Origin: Cyclotella cryptica
Lineage: Eukaryota; Bacillariophyta; Thalassiosirophyceae; Thalassiosirales; Thalassiosiraceae
Length of the DNA: 64,000 nt
Direction of reading: 5' to 3'
NCBI GenBank assembly: GCA_013187285.1
Contig: JABMIG010000032.1
Coordinates: 620,001-684,000, forward strand
Below are positions 19,508-32,429 of this stretch, piece after piece. Under the pieces are notes generated by a model that was given only the letters and a program-made list of their open reading frames with translations, did not search any database and had not been told where the DNA came from. The stretch's first letter is position 1, and the number at the start of each line of letters is the position of its first letter. Position numbers and translations under genes: made by a program.

Positions 19508-22417
19508 ATGGCCGAGATCGATCGCATCAAGGCCCTAGCTGGGCTGCTCGTTCTTGAAGACGAGGATGATGATCTATTTCCATCGTCACCTTGTGCGGGC
19601 CCAAATATCGACGCCTGCCCTACCAGCACCTACATGAACAAAAGCCCCTTTAGTAAATCCATTTCGACCACGAAAGCAGCGGCCAGAGCGAGTGGCGATC
19701 GCATTCGTCATGGAGTCGTCAAGAACCAACAACAAGATGAAATTTTGCGGGAAATGCAGAAGAAGGGATTTTTAGGAGAGAATAGACCTCTTGCCAAGAA
19801 ACGAACTCTGCAGACGAACAGCAGCATCGCTCATGAAGATAATAGTGACGACCCTGATAAAACAGTCGCCAAAACGGCTCGTCCGAGTCTCTCGATAGCC
19901 GTAGACGAGTCATGCCACGAAGAGCCAACAACAGAAAACGCCAACAGCGAAGATGGCACAGATCAGCTTGTCTTTGGCAGGCCCCAAACATTCGGTGCGG
20001 CTGGCGGATTTGAAACCAATTACATGCCTAATGTCAAGCAGCGAGCCGTGGCTATTTCGGCATGGAAGATTCTAGAGATGAAGAAGGAGAAAAAGAATGG
20101 TCTCGCTCGAGCTAGAGAGTGGAAGGTGGGAGAAGAACATAAAGAGGATGATGAGGGAAAGAATCATGTGAACGGGGAGGACGAAACAGAAAATTTCGCA
20201 ACGTATCCAGGGAAAGACAATTACTCAATAGAGCACTGGAAGAAGAGCAAGATTCCAAGCTTTTTGTCTCATTTTGACAATGTCAAACATGCTCATGGCG
20301 ATGAAGAGAACGCAATCAATGGTGCTGTTTGTCAACCGATCACTCCTCGTAGTGGTGGTCGTGGTTCAAGGGTGCCCCTTTCCCCTCGCGTGAGCGCCCT
20401 GTCGTCTAGGAATGTAGGAGTGTCGCCCAGGAATGTTATGTCGCCTCGAAATATACTTTCTCCACGAGAAGCACTTCTTAAGATGGAGGCATCTCGATTT
20501 CCTTCACCTCGAAACAGCAACAGAGAAAGCAATGTCTTTTCTCCCAAGAATAGAGTGTTGTCACCACGAAGCAAGGCTCTTCTTTCCCCCAGTATAGTGA
20601 ATAAAACTGATCATTATGCATTTGATGTTTGTCCGAATGTAGTCAAGCCTGGCTCCTTGGCCCATTTTCATAGCGGGAAGTTGTCAACAACCAATGCCAT
20701 GCCTTCCAACAAGCCACTCGTAAATAAGAAACCCCATATGCCAATTGATGGAGTGGGAGTAAAGCAAGAATTGGCCTCTATTTTGGAACGTCGCTTTATC
20801 GAAAGCGGTGTAGAGTCAATAGTCTCGAAACTTTCCGAGGTTTGTAATCACAATAGTGATGCGGTATCATCAAACGGAAATACGCGCCTGCGAGTCAAGA
20901 CAGGTGAAAGGACCCAAGACCTGCCGTCATCTTTGGAAACTAACACAGATGACAAACAAGATCACAATAACGCCATGAGTAAGACTGAGAATAAGAAGAA
21001 CAACGACTCGCGAGAAACCAATTCGGGCAAGGTTCAAAAATTTTCTGGCAATCACGACGAAGCGGATGATGTGCGAAAAGCTGCGGTGGACAAAGCGATT
21101 CATGACACCCTAGAAGAAGCAACTCGTTTCTTACAGAGCGCCAAACAATCATCAGATATGTCCAAAGAAGGATGCACAAATGACGGTTGCAATAGCGATG
21201 GAATGGATGTCAAGTTCGATGAACAACTACTATCTGCAGCGGAACTTGCCCGTGCTCTAGATAAGTTTTTGGTAGAAGATGATTCAACAGAAGATGAAGA
21301 CTCTACGGAAGATGGAGAAGAGACCCTTTCCGTGGAAGATAGGAATGCTACTGTAGAGTCAAAAAGTAAGGTGACAAATGATGCAGTTGCCTTTCAAAAA
21401 GTGAGCACTCTAACAGAGGACAAAGTTGTGTTTGCTGATCCAATCAAACAAAAGATGTGTGAACAAGTGCAAACAAATGAATGGGGACAATTGACACTAT
21501 CTAATCAAGATGATACCGAAGAGTGCGATGTTACATTTCCAACTGACTTCGAAAACCTAACATGCGATCAGCTCGTATCGAACTTTTCAACTTCGATTGA
21601 TGATTCGTTGTTTCCCGTAGCCTTCGATGAAGAGAATGTCGGCCAATTTTGTCCCCCTGGTCATCAGGCGACACATTCTTGCAATGCGAGCAAAACTACA
21701 GTTCAAAGACACAGAAAGCTGCCCAAAATCAAAATCTCTATCGAAGGCGCACCGTCATTCAAAATCGAGGACAATGGCATGAACAAGGCGTCGCCTATGT
21801 TTTTCGTTTCTCAGCCTTCTCCAAGTTGTGGAGATCACGCGGGTTTGTTGCATACCCAACATTGTTTTAAAACTCCCAAAGAACTGATCAATGAAAGAGA
21901 AAAAAAAGAGAGCACAAAGAAACATCTTCTTCTGTTGAAGAATCCAACGAAGAGACTCAATATTAAGGAATTCATAAGCCATACTTTTCCTTCCAAGCAC
22001 GAACGAGACAAAGATGCACTCTCACCAAGCATGACCAGTCTACTCAATATGATTAATAATGAAGCAAGTATGGATATGGATGAAAATGTTGGCTTGGTGA
22101 GTGTCCGCGAATTGGCAAGTCTCACGCCGAAGGCCCATCAATCTGAGCACTTCTTCGTGGGCCCCATCGCTTCCCCAATATCAAACAACGCCGGAACATT
22201 AAGGAAAGCCCCTTCTTCACCCATGCAGTCCAGCTCGTTGGTAGAACAACAAGCCCTTTGTGTATCGTCTATGCACAGGAATTCATCACCTGGCGGGGAC
22301 AAAAAGAAAAAGATCACTAATTCAAATATCTTACAACGCATCAAGTCGCCTTTATTAAATGGAAGAAAATTGGGTAATGCTGGATTGAATGATCATGCTG
22401 CTTTCGGAAGACTGTGA
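19508..22417 (+). CDS. Unrecognised 969-residue protein with an SPR-repeat region
   Basis: One uninterrupted frame from ATG at 19508 (context ACCATGG) to TGA at 22417. No known catalytic domain was recognised. The N-terminus has an acidic patch (LEDEDDDLFPSSP). A basic helical segment lies near residues 180-215 (AISAWKILEMKKEKK). Residues about 277-362 hold some ten SPR, TPR or SPK units such as VSPRNVMSPRNILSPRE, typical targets of proline-directed kinases. A second acidic Ser/Thr patch (DDSTEDEDSTEDGEE) is near residue 595. The C-terminal third also carries SP sites. Composition suggests a largely disordered scaffold or regulatory protein. An AATAAA at 22553 could be its polyadenylation signal. 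The IQ-protein gene converges on it, 238 bp away. Confidence 0.8.
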   Translation: MAEIDRIKALAGLLVLEDEDDDLFPSSPCAGPNIDACPTSTYMNKSPFSKSISTTKAAARASGDRIRHGVVKNQQQDEILREMQKKGFLGENRPLAKKRTLQTNSSIAHEDNSDDPDKTVAKTARPSLSIAVDESCHEEPTTENANSEDGTDQLVFGRPQTFGAAGGFETNYMPNVKQRAVAISAWKILEMKKEKKNGLARAREWKVGEEHKEDDEGKNHVNGEDETENFATYPGKDNYSIEHWKKSKIPSFLSHFDNVKHAHGDEENAINGAVCQPITPRSGGRGSRVPLSPRVSALSSRNVGVSPRNVMSPRNILSPREALLKMEASRFPSPRNSNRESNVFSPKNRVLSPRSKALLSPSIVNKTDHYAFDVCPNVVKPGSLAHFHSGKLSTTNAMPSNKPLVNKKPHMPIDGVGVKQELASILERRFIESGVESIVSKLSEVCNHNSDAVSSNGNTRLRVKTGERTQDLPSSLETNTDDKQDHNNAMSKTENKKNNDSRETNSGKVQKFSGNHDEADDVRKAAVDKAIHDTLEEATRFLQSAKQSSDMSKEGCTNDGCNSDGMDVKFDEQLLSAAELARALDKFLVEDDSTEDEDSTEDGEETLSVEDRNATVESKSKVTNDAVAFQKVSTLTEDKVVFADPIKQKMCEQVQTNEWGQLTLSNQDDTEECDVTFPTDFENLTCDQLVSNFSTSIDDSLFPVAFDEENVGQFCPPGHQATHSCNASKTTVQRHRKLPKIKISIEGAPSFKIEDNGMNKASPMFFVSQPSPSCGDHAGLLHTQHCFKTPKELINEREKKESTKKHLLLLKNPTKRLNIKEFISHTFPSKHERDKDALSPSMTSLLNMINNEASMDMDENVGLVSVRELASLTPKAHQSEHFFVGPIASPISNNAGTLRKAPSSPMQSSSLVEQQALCVSSMHRNSSPGGDKKKKITNSNILQRIKSPLLNGRKLGNAGLNDHAAFGRL

Positions 22418-22654
22418 AAAGTGTTGGCTTGCTGTCGGGCGGCTTCTGTTGAGACTGCTGAGTTTATGTATGTAGTAGTCTTGAGCGTCGTGGCTTTCAA
22501 ATGCATCATTATGTACAGAGAACTTTGTTGTAACCGAGTCAGAAGACAACGGAATAAATACTCCACATATCATTACTTCGTAAATCCTAACTAAAACGCT
22601 TAGTTGGAAAAACGCTTGACTTACTTCGTTTATTCTTAACATGAGACATATTTC

Positions 22655-25600
22655 TTACAAAGCAGCCTTCCGGCTTCGATATGAATGATAGCGTGATTTG
22701 GAGGCCGACGGTGGCCTGGAATAGCCGTGACGCCGAAGGTATGCCTCTTCTTCATTTTGGGCGTGGCGAAACTCCGAATCATGAAATGCTTCTTCTAATG
22801 ACGCCTCTTCTTCTATTTCCATCTGTGTCCTTCTGAACTTGCGAGAGAAGTGACGGTTCCCAGGGCTTGGATCGGTGAGTCCCGAGACATCACTTTGAAC
22901 ATCCTCTTCTACAGATTGAATAAATCTATCATCCTTTGTGTACACCTTTCCCACATTATTGTGCATTGGAGGGCGGTAGTCTTGTTGATAAGGAGCTGCG
23001 GTTTCGTCCTGAGTGAAAGATGGATCTTCCATTGTGTTCAACCATGCTCGCTCCAAAATCCAATCATCTGACTGCTTCAGCTTGCGAAGTTTTCGCTTTT
23101 CCTTTTTCTTTTTCTTGAGCGCCATGACCTCCCTTTCGACCTCACGTTTGACAAATATAAAAAATCTTTCTATGATCAAGGCAGCCTCTTTCTCTCTTCT
23201 CACCCACATTTCATCAAGCCACCATCGCTGTAGTAGTTTTGCAGCATTTTTCATTCTAAGAGAATTTGATGCTGCAGCAATGAGAACAGATATCATAGAC
23301 TCGTTATGGCAATCTTTTCTATCCAAGTAACGCCTTGAAGCTGCTTGGATGACAGTGGCGCATTCATGCTGAAAGGCCTGCCATGATCGCTCTTGGTGTC
23401 CACGGATAACTGCCTGAATCTTGACAATCTACGAACATACAAAAAATGAGACAAGAGATAGTTAGATCACTGGTCCGTTTGAATACTTAAACATAACTGG
23501 TAATGAACTAACCTCAAAATAGATGATAGAATAGTTGGTGGATTGATAATATCGTCGCCAACATGACTGGATAGTTACGGCGGCTTGCCTTTCATAGCGA
23601 ATGATGAGCTGATGGGCATCCAGTGAAGTTGAATTGATCAGTGGATTGCATTAACATGACTAAATTGAAAGAATAAAAAACACTCACGAAAGACGAGAAC
23701 GCAATAAACCCTCGCCATGCGCTCTGGATCTTAATTGCAGCTTTGTTGATGACCTGCATGAACATCATAATGGAGCAAGTAGGTTCAGTTATATCAGATG
23801 TGTTAGCGCGTGGCATGTCATGGCTCTGATTAGATGAGACAAAGAAAATTCGCTCACGTAGTTTGAAAATGCAACGAAACCTCGCCATGCACTCTGGATC
23901 TTGGTAGCAGATCGGTTCAGCTTGCGTTCCCTGGCCAGCTTAATCCTATTCAGAAGCGGTTTGTATAAGCGCATAACACTTCTTCGGCGCCAAACGCTCT
24001 GAGCGTTGAACGGTGAAGTGAGGAGGAAATTCATGTTAGGGTTAGTATCCATTCACATGACGACATTGTTGCGATGGCTTGATGGCTTACCTGAATGACA
24101 ATTATGTTAACAATAGCAATAAGCATATGCACTTGTGCGCGGTAAGATCTCCACCTAGCTTGAATTTTCGTCGCTGAAACATTTCTAGTAACCAAGTAAT
24201 GAATAGCTTTTGCTTCAGAGAAGCGCTTCTTGGAGAGGAAAATTCGGACAAGGCATTGCAGACGAACTGCTGCAAGATACCGTATGGTTCTCCAGCGTCT
24301 GACAACACTCTGCACGGTGATGATATCAGCCAATGCGTGTACCTGAAAAGAGGGGAACCATACAGTGACGATGTTTAGAATGATATCAATCCAGAGTGCG
24401 AAGAGGAGAAATAGTCCTTCCGACTCACAAAAGTCATGCTACAGTCGTACGATCTCCACGCTGATTGAATCTTGACGGCACAGGAATATTCTTTCTCTGC
24501 AACTAAGGCCTCTCGCACTTTGATTGCATTTCGACGTCTGATGATGCTTTGGATAATGATAATATCAATTATATCAAACTGAAAAGCCATTTGGGATAAA
24601 TACCGTCTCCAATTGGCTTGGATCGCAATGGCACTGTATTCTTTCTCCTTCATTCTACATCGTGTGTTCACACCACGGTACCACGCTTGAATTGCTATAA
24701 CACTAGAAAGCCGACCGACTGCCTCGTTAATAGCAAGGTGCATCCTGACAACACTTTGAACAATAGTTATGCTGTACAAGTCCTCAAATACATGCATCGT
24801 TGCAAGATACCCACGCACAACTCGTTGAATTTGAGTTGCACAATAGTGATTATCCTCTAAACTGTCTCTAGCATACCATCCACGGAATACGGCTTGAATT
24901 TGGATGACGGACCAGATTGCTACCAGTGGAAGAAAGCAGAAACGGATCTGTGAGTAAGAAAAGAAAAAATAGTGGACATAAACACCGTTAAGAATTATGC
25001 TCACCAATTTCTAAGTCTCGTTCAGCAAGCCACCTTCTGACAAATGCTTGAATCGTTAAGATAGCGCACATTCTGTGGAGGCGATGGGAAATCATAAGTG
25101 AAGAGATAGACCAAACATAACTTTTATCCGGTCAATAGGCACACCTTTTGATAGCAAGCTGGCGAGCAAGAAAACGCCGTGCCTGTGTTTGAATAGGGAT
25201 CGCTGCAGCCCAAAGCAATCGCACACCAGCGCGTTGAATTGGATCTTTGATTTTCATCAACTTATCCTCCATCTGTTGAATAGCGTCTTGGAAGGTTAGC
25301 GATGTCATATAGAAATAAAAATAGAGATAGAGCTTTGCGATGACTTACGTTGTAGTACATGGGATCGTCAACCACGGACGGAGCGGCCTTCTTCTTCGCG
25401 GTGTATGAATATTTACTGTGTTTCGTTGGTGACTTACTTTCGGAGCTAAACGAGGTGTTTATTGATTCGACAAGCCCAAGCTCGTGCGATTTGGGCGACA
25501 TTCTGCCACCTCTGCGGCGATACACAAGAGAAGTGGTAGGCGATGCCGTGTTTTGTTTTGCAGAAGTGGAGACATCAGAATCCGATTTCGCCAACGCAGG

Positions 25601-28360
25601 AACGGCTGATGGGGCATTTGATGAGTTCTCGTGTTTTTCGTGTTGGAGTGTGTTTATTCGTTTGATAATTTCGTTGCGCGTTGTACGCATGCCATCCATA
25701 GGCAGAACGGAATCACTATCTTTACCTTCCTTCTGGGTTGGCAAAGTTTGTTTGGCAGACGTGTCTCTGAAATTATCTGGTTGTATTGATCTATTTGGGG
25801 GGTCGTTATCTTGTGTTTCATTTTGCAGTGACAAAGCTTTCTTAGCGGACTTCTCGCCTACCTTTCCATGATGAATGGATCTATTCAGTGTATCATGAAC
25901 TTGTATTTGCTTTTGCGTTGATAAGGCTTTCTTAGGCGGCGAGTCTCTGACTTTTTGTGCTTGAATTGATTTAGGTGGTGCAGCTTTTGCAAGAGCTTGA
26001 GCTATTGTCCTTTGTTTCAAAGCTGTATCTTTTGCTATTGATCTTTGATTTGCATATGGGCCCACATCAAGTTTCGGCTTCGTACTTTCAGGTGGGGGGG
26101 GAGGTGGATGAGGGTTGTTCCTGCTGTCGTTGCGATTCGGTTTTCTAATTCTACCACCCTTGGAGTACTTCTCCATTATTCGTGTCTTGGCAGACGACGC
26201 AAATTGTTTGGAATCCTTAGGAATATCGTGCGAATTGCCTTCGTCGTCGCTTGTATCGAGTGTTTCCAAACTCGCAAGAGGAGGATCATCGTGAACATTG
26301 ACGTGATCGGCTTCCTTTTCGGGGCTGTACGATGGAGGAAGCTTATTACCTCGGGTCACTGTTGGGAGGGAGCCCGCGTCGTTGCCACCACTGAAATTTT
26401 CTTTTTGAGAATCGGATCCATCCGCTATCTTCGCGCCTTCTGCTCCTTCCACACTGTCAGAACTATTCTCGCCGAGAAGTGGAATTGCTGACTCTGATGG
26501 TTCCTGAGAAGACGACCCCTGACTCGGGTGTCTGTTATGATGGGGAGATACAGTTGCCCCGATGGACTTTTTGGCAATCGAGTTTCGACTGGTGTCATCA
26601 GCATCTGCATCGGGCTTGCTTTGGGTGACAAAAGTCGGATTGGTAACCTCTGACATTTCGCTAGCATCATAAGACATGGCATCGTTATCGAAAGGATTGT
26701 CTTTGGGGGAATGAGACGCATTGTTTCGACGAGGCGTAAAATCGACGGGTTTGAGTGATGATTTGAGTGACGAAGGTTCGCCCCATGCATCCGGGCCGCC
26801 ATCATCAAAAAATGCATTAGACTCCATTTGTTCGTCTGGGTTAATAGTATCGGCAGGGAAACCAAACGCATCTTTTCCTGAGGATGTAGGATCGAAGGTT
26901 GATGACGCAAAGGCATCTTTGAAAAAATCATTACTTTCCCATGTCGTCGATTGAGGCAAAACTTCCTTCGGAGAGACATCATTGTTTTCAGGTAACGGAA
27001 GGTGTGGAGGCTCCGGACTTGCAGGAGGAGAGTCGGTTGGCTCGGGATCGAGTTGCTCCAATGGCTTGGTCTTGGGATTGGAAGAAACACTCTTGATGCT
27101 TTCAGAAGATTTCACTGTCAACGGAGGGTCACTTACGTCATTGTCGTGAAAGAGGCTTGAATCTTCCATGAGTTGACCTTTCTTCGAGAACTTGCCCTTT
27201 CTAGACTGCAGCAACAATCACAATTATAATTGTCAGAGCCAGATGATTGAGAAACGACCTTCATTTTCTGCAAGAACATATGTCAAGACTTACGCTTGCT
27301 TTCCGGATTAAGTTAGCAACTCCAAATATCGATGACTTTTTCTTCAAAGGGACAGTCTGTGCTACGGAACTTCCAAGACTCTGTCTCTTTTTCTTCCCAA
27401 ACAAACTTCGACTTCCTCGAGATTCTCCACTTGTGTCTGAAAAGGCGGCAGTTGAAGATGCAGCAACGCTGCTGGCTGCGATGCTCGTGGCAGCGACACT
27501 CTCGTCGTCAGTTTTGTTCCGTTTTATTTGAGATGCAGAAGAAACGGACGAAACATTCTTCAATATTGGCATCGGTTTGCTATCGGAAGGAGGAGGAGAT
27601 TTCAATGGAGTCGCGGAGACATTCATCTTGCCCACAGCAGATGGAGACGATTCGTCACTGCCTTTCATAGGATTGGATTTGGAAATGCGCTGCATGGCCC
27701 GTTCTTTCCTCCGCTGCGCCACGGGACTTGAAAATCCGGACGCATTTTTCGGAGAGAAAACATCTTCGCCAAAGAATTCTTTCTTATTGAGTCGGGGCGA
27801 AGATCCCATTCGTAGGGTAGCCGATGAAGAAGTAGTTACATTTGTTGTGGCTACTGAAGCATTATCTCCATGATCAATATGCGAGAATCCTTTGTTATTC
27901 GGAAGAGGAGATGTCATGCTGCCAATTGTTTCTTTGATTTCGGGGCCAATCGCGTCAATTGTACCCAACCGAACATCATCTACATTGTCCGCCACCATTT
28001 CTGGGGATTGGTACATTTTCAATGCAGCCAGACGACGTCGCTCAATGGCAGAGGCAGAGGCAGAACCAGCGACACGGGGAGATTTGAATGGCAAGGATGT
28101 CGAAGTGGTGGCTACAGGTGTCTTCTCCAAAGGTTCATCGAACTGTTTTTCTGCTGTTGGTAGATCATTCTCATCATCAGATTGGTCATGGCCATGTTTG
28201 CCGTCATCCTCTCCAAAAAAAATCAAAGATGGAGACGATGGAATAGGATCTTCCACCATTTCCGAACTCATGAGCATGGCTTGTGCAATTTTACGGCGGC
28301 GCTCGATAATATCCTGTGATTTTGTCGATTTTGGATTGGGCCAGTGTTGTTGTTCTTTCA

Positions 28361-28419
<59 letters not shown>

Positions 28420-28502
28420 GTTTTCTGCTGCTCTACTTCCTGTTGTTCGAGCTGCTGCTGCTGCTGTTGTGTTTGCTGATGTTGTGTTTCCTGCTGTTGT
28501 GT

Positions 28503-28550
<48 letters not shown>

Positions 28551-31126
28551 TTCTTCCTGCTGAAGTTGCAGCTGGTGTTGTGCTTCTAGTTCCATTGCCC
28601 TCTGTTGATCTGAACCCATATCATCCATGTCGTCGTTTTCCTCGGATTCCTCTGGAAGTGCACCATCAGGATCAGGATCTGTCTTGATCGACAGCTCCGA
28701 CTCTTCATCGTCAAAACTAATGGTTTTGTTAACTTTGATATTTTCTGCAAGAGATGGCGGCATGCTTTGTGGCATTGGCGGGGGTGATTTTTTCGGCGAT
28801 TCTGGAACATTGTCGTCATCAATGTTTTCTTCTGCTTTCTCTTCGCTCACGTGGGCATCGCTCCTACTGACAGCATTGCCAACACCAGCATCAGACTGCA
28901 GATTTTTGTGCACCACACCAACTCTCCTCACCGTCAATCTCACCTCCTCTCCACAACCCGCCACCAGTTCCGCCGCATGCCTCGCCTCCCGTACGGGTAT
29001 ACCATTCACCGCTATAACCTCGGCACCCTGCAACGTCTCCCCTTCTCGAGCATACCGTTGTTCGTGGGAGCTGAATATTGATTCGGGCATTATTTTGGAA
29101 ATGACACAAGTGTCGGGGGACGATCGGGATCGACGTGTAAAGACTATGCCAACTTTAGAATTGGGGCGTTTGAAGGAAGTTAGTGTTGTGACTCCAGGTG
29201 GATTTTGGTTGAGGGGTGTCGGTGGCGCTGCTTGCGTGGAAGCGTGGGATGTGGATGGTAGGTTATGCGCGTCAGTATTATTCGAATCTTCCAAGTCGTC
29301 ATCGACATGCTCGGAGGCAAAGGGAAATTTGTGTTTACCTGCGGCATGTACAGGAGAGGGGGATACACCTGCCAAGGAGAGATGATCGGAGTGATCCTTG
29401 TTGAATATGCCGCGACTGCTGGAACCAGTCGGGGGTTGAGAAGATGGATCGCTCCCATCACTGTGAATGGCAGTTCCACCATGATAGCTGCTACCGTAAT
29501 CACTGCTGTTGTCTTTGTTGTCAAAGGTGCCACCGCCCGTGCTTCCACCATACGCAGTGTTTCCAAAGCTGGTATCTATCGGTGCCAAATTCAAGCCACT
29601 AGCCCTCTGCCTCAGCGGACTAGGATTTTCTCTTGTATTGTTGCTACTCGAACTCTTATTCTGTCTCCATCCAATGCCACCGTGTCCGTGTCCGTGCCCA
29701 TGTCCGTGTCCATGTCTAGAGTTGTCATCACCATACCTCACCTTCGCCAGACTCTTCTCGGGACTAGTTCTTTGATGAAAGACTCGCGAGGGCGGAGCGA
29801 TACCAGAGGTGGGACCCACGCCTGTATTTACCGTCAAATTGACAGCCTTCCGTGGAGGAGTCTTCTCTCTCCCTCCAGCAGTGGCGTTGCCTAATTTCAA
29901 ACTGGGAGGGGCATTCAATTTGTATTTGGGTGGACTGGGAGATCGGGTGGTGATTCTTCCCCTTTGGTTGCTGTTGTTGGTGGAGCTGGCGGCTGAGTTG
30001 CTGTAGCTGTTGGGGGTGGAGCTGTTGTAGTAACGATTGGAAACAGATGGACGAGGGGGCGTGGAGGGTGGTGCCCGTTGCGAAAAGTTGGTTGTGATTG
30101 TGGATGCTGTTGCTGTTGCTGTCGCTGTTGTTGCTGCTGTTGTGGTGGATGTTGTGAATTGTTTGTATTGTTGGGTTGGAGTAATGCTGGCTTGATGATT
30201 GTCGGTCTTTGAGGCATTGTTGTTGTTGTTGCTGTTGCTGTTGTTGTTGCTGCTGCTGACATTGTCTCTGTATTTGAAACTCTTGACCTCGGCCGCAGGA
30301 GCGGCAGTGACAGTGTTCACAGTACGTTGTTCTGTGGGACTTTTGAGTGTCTTGACCCCTGCAGAAGGAGCAGGAGAATGTGTTCCCTGGCTGTTTCTGG
30401 GACTGACAACGCCAGTCCCTCCCGTGGGACTCGCAACTCCCGTGGCAGTGTGCGCCTCGGCGTTTCCTCCCCAAAGCATCTGCTTGAAGCGTGCGACATT
30501 TCCCGCCTGAATTTCGTCTTTGGGCGACCACACTTCGCCGCCAGTGGTGGAATTTCCCGAGGGCGAAAGCACGGCTGGCTGCGAGGAGGAGGACGAGAGG
30601 TACGATTGCGATCGTCCAAAGGACGCGCTGTGCTGGAACTTGGGCGATGCCAGCGGGTTGCCGCTATTGGACGACGCCTGCGAATTGAAGGAGGTGGCTC
30701 TGACTGCTTTGTATGGCTGCGCTATCGCGGTTGGTGCGGGCGTGGACTCGTGACTGCCGTTCTTGGACGAATGGGAATGGAACGAGTGCGATCGGTTGGT
30801 CGGTTTGTGCGGCTCCCTCGCCGCGTCGGCCGCGTTGACATTGGCTTTGGACTGGACATTCACGCTGGCGCCGTCTTTGGCGGCCTTCTTGCCGTACTTC
30901 TTGGGAGGCGGCCCGGCGGCGGCGGCGGCGGCGGGTTGGCTTTGTGCGCGGCGAAGTCGTTGAACGAGCGCTGTCGCTGACGTCCCGCCACGGCGCTGGG
31001 ACTGCTCAGCTCGAACTTGGACGGCGGCGGCGCCTTCGGGCTGCGATTCAACGGCGATGTCGTGGGCGGCTCCGCGTCCGATTCGCGGGGGGAGATGGCG
31101 GCGAGGTAGCGCGATCGTGCCGACAT
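22655..31126 (-). CDS. Giant PDZ/poly-Gln/multi-IQ protein, about 2570 residues
   Basis: Ten minus-strand exons join cleanly: 31126-27294, 27205-25349, 25272-25145, 25072-25005, 24919-24429, 24342-24091, 23998-23858, 23753-23688, 23608-23513 and 23428-22655. Exon 1 encodes a Ser/Asn/SPR-rich region, a PDZ-like domain near residues 650-740 (KVGIVFTRR, VISKIMPES, GAEVIAVNGIPV) and poly-Gln tracts near 855-925. From about residue 1900 to 2340 there are about 18 IQ motifs, for example ATKIQSAWRGFVAF, AIKIQSAWRGFIAF and AVTIQSCWRRYYQ. IQ motifs bind calmodulin or myosin-light-chain-like proteins. No myosin or other motor domain is present. A role as a Ca2+-dependent scaffold is inferred. Near 30905-30940 a (CCG)n tract separates the ATG frame from the main frame by one missing (or two extra) bases; no convincing intron explains it, so an assembly error or tract-length variant is likely. 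Confidence 0.85.
28361..28555 (-). repeat. CAG/CAA triplet tracts coding poly-Gln
   Basis: Two nearly pure CTG runs on the plus strand (about 28361-28420 and 28507-28550), joined by Gln-rich mixed codons, encode poly-Gln within the IQ protein. Pure CAG runs are length-unstable, so copy number here may vary between alleles. Confidence 0.85.
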
Positions 31127-32429
31127 GACGTGCTGAAATGGCGGTGTCTTTTTATCTAGTGGTGTCAAGCATTGATCGATCGCATAACATTGGCCGAGAT
31201 TCCCTCGCTGGTGGGGCAGGCCTCCTCCATGCTGCCAGTATTTTTACGTCCTGTCGCGCCTTGTTCTAGAAAACCTCGGCGAGAGACACGCAGGATACAC
31301 ACCATAAAAAGTACAACAACTATGGTATGGTATTGTATCGTACAGTGTTTCAGACAACCGCATGTCGCACAGCGTCGTGCACGAGAGATGTTGTGTTCGC
31401 GAGCTCACTCGGCCGGAAAGGAAAATTCCCAACCATGTGTATCATACTCACATGTCCAACGACTCGCTCAACACAAATTTTCATACCTCTAAACGGCTAT
31501 TCGGTACGGCCCTTTCATGGTATGGTGCACGGCAGTCGCTGAATACATCTACGTGAGAAGTATACTTTCTTTATGAAAATATTCGTGTATTAATATTTTC
31601 ATAAATGCGTTTCATAAGTTGCTAGGCTGGGAAGAATTAACTAAGTTGTGCATGATGTCCAAAGGTCGCCGATTGAACGGTGATCCCCACCACCTGCACA
31701 ATCATGACCATGGGATCAATCCTCCCTGATGATCTTAGTGTGTTTTGGACTCAAAGAATATTCATCAAACATTGACAGGACCTAAAAGAGCCCACTATCT
31801 CCACTTGATGTGAATTGTTGATGGAATACCTAAGTCCACGGCGGTATGCATATTATCGTTGTTTTCGCCCACAAGAGGGCAGAGGGTCACAATTAAATAG
31901 ACTGGATGCTATAGCTATTCATTTTACTGAAGCTTTTGGATGTTAAGAACTTGTGTATTTTGGATGTTGAAAACTTATGTATTCGTTCTTATGTTGATTC
32001 ATGCATGTCCTAATGGTTGTCACTTGAACCTGAACCTCACGAAGTCCACTGTACTCTTTGTTTTTACTAGATGATAATGTGCCAGAGAACAATGTGGTAT
32101 TTTTTATTTATGCAAACTAATTTGAGAGTCATGATGCAAACTTTGTAATGAAACTGTGATCTTTTTACTCTCAACTCTACATGATCATCACAAACTAGTC
32201 CCAACCCAATAAGGTGTCACAATACACATGTCATCGTATAGTGATTTCCTTGGTGGCCCCTGAGGGTCACTTGATTCAATGGACCTCATGGGAAGTCTGA
32301 AGAGATAAGGGGTTCATCCCCATGATAATATGCATAAATGGCCCACAATCAATATGACCCTACAAGCACCAACCATGGATAAAACACACTTCCCCCATCA
32401 TACCACATCTCAAATGGATAGACATTCAA
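31127..32429. other. Upstream region of the IQ gene and spacer
   Basis: The promoter of the minus-strand IQ gene should lie in the first few hundred bases. The rest is AT-rich, with weak traces of old coding sequence around 31730-31930 that I cannot name. Confidence 0.4.

Noticed and set aside
28316-28687. Plus-strand frames of poly-Leu, poly-Ala and poly-Cys opposite the poly-Gln region
   Set aside because: They are the antisense reading of the CAG tracts in the spliced IQ gene and have no independent support.
22655-31126. Myosin heavy chain
   Set aside because: The IQ array suggested it, but no motor P-loop, switch or actin-binding motif exists upstream; the N-terminal half is disordered with a PDZ-like domain.
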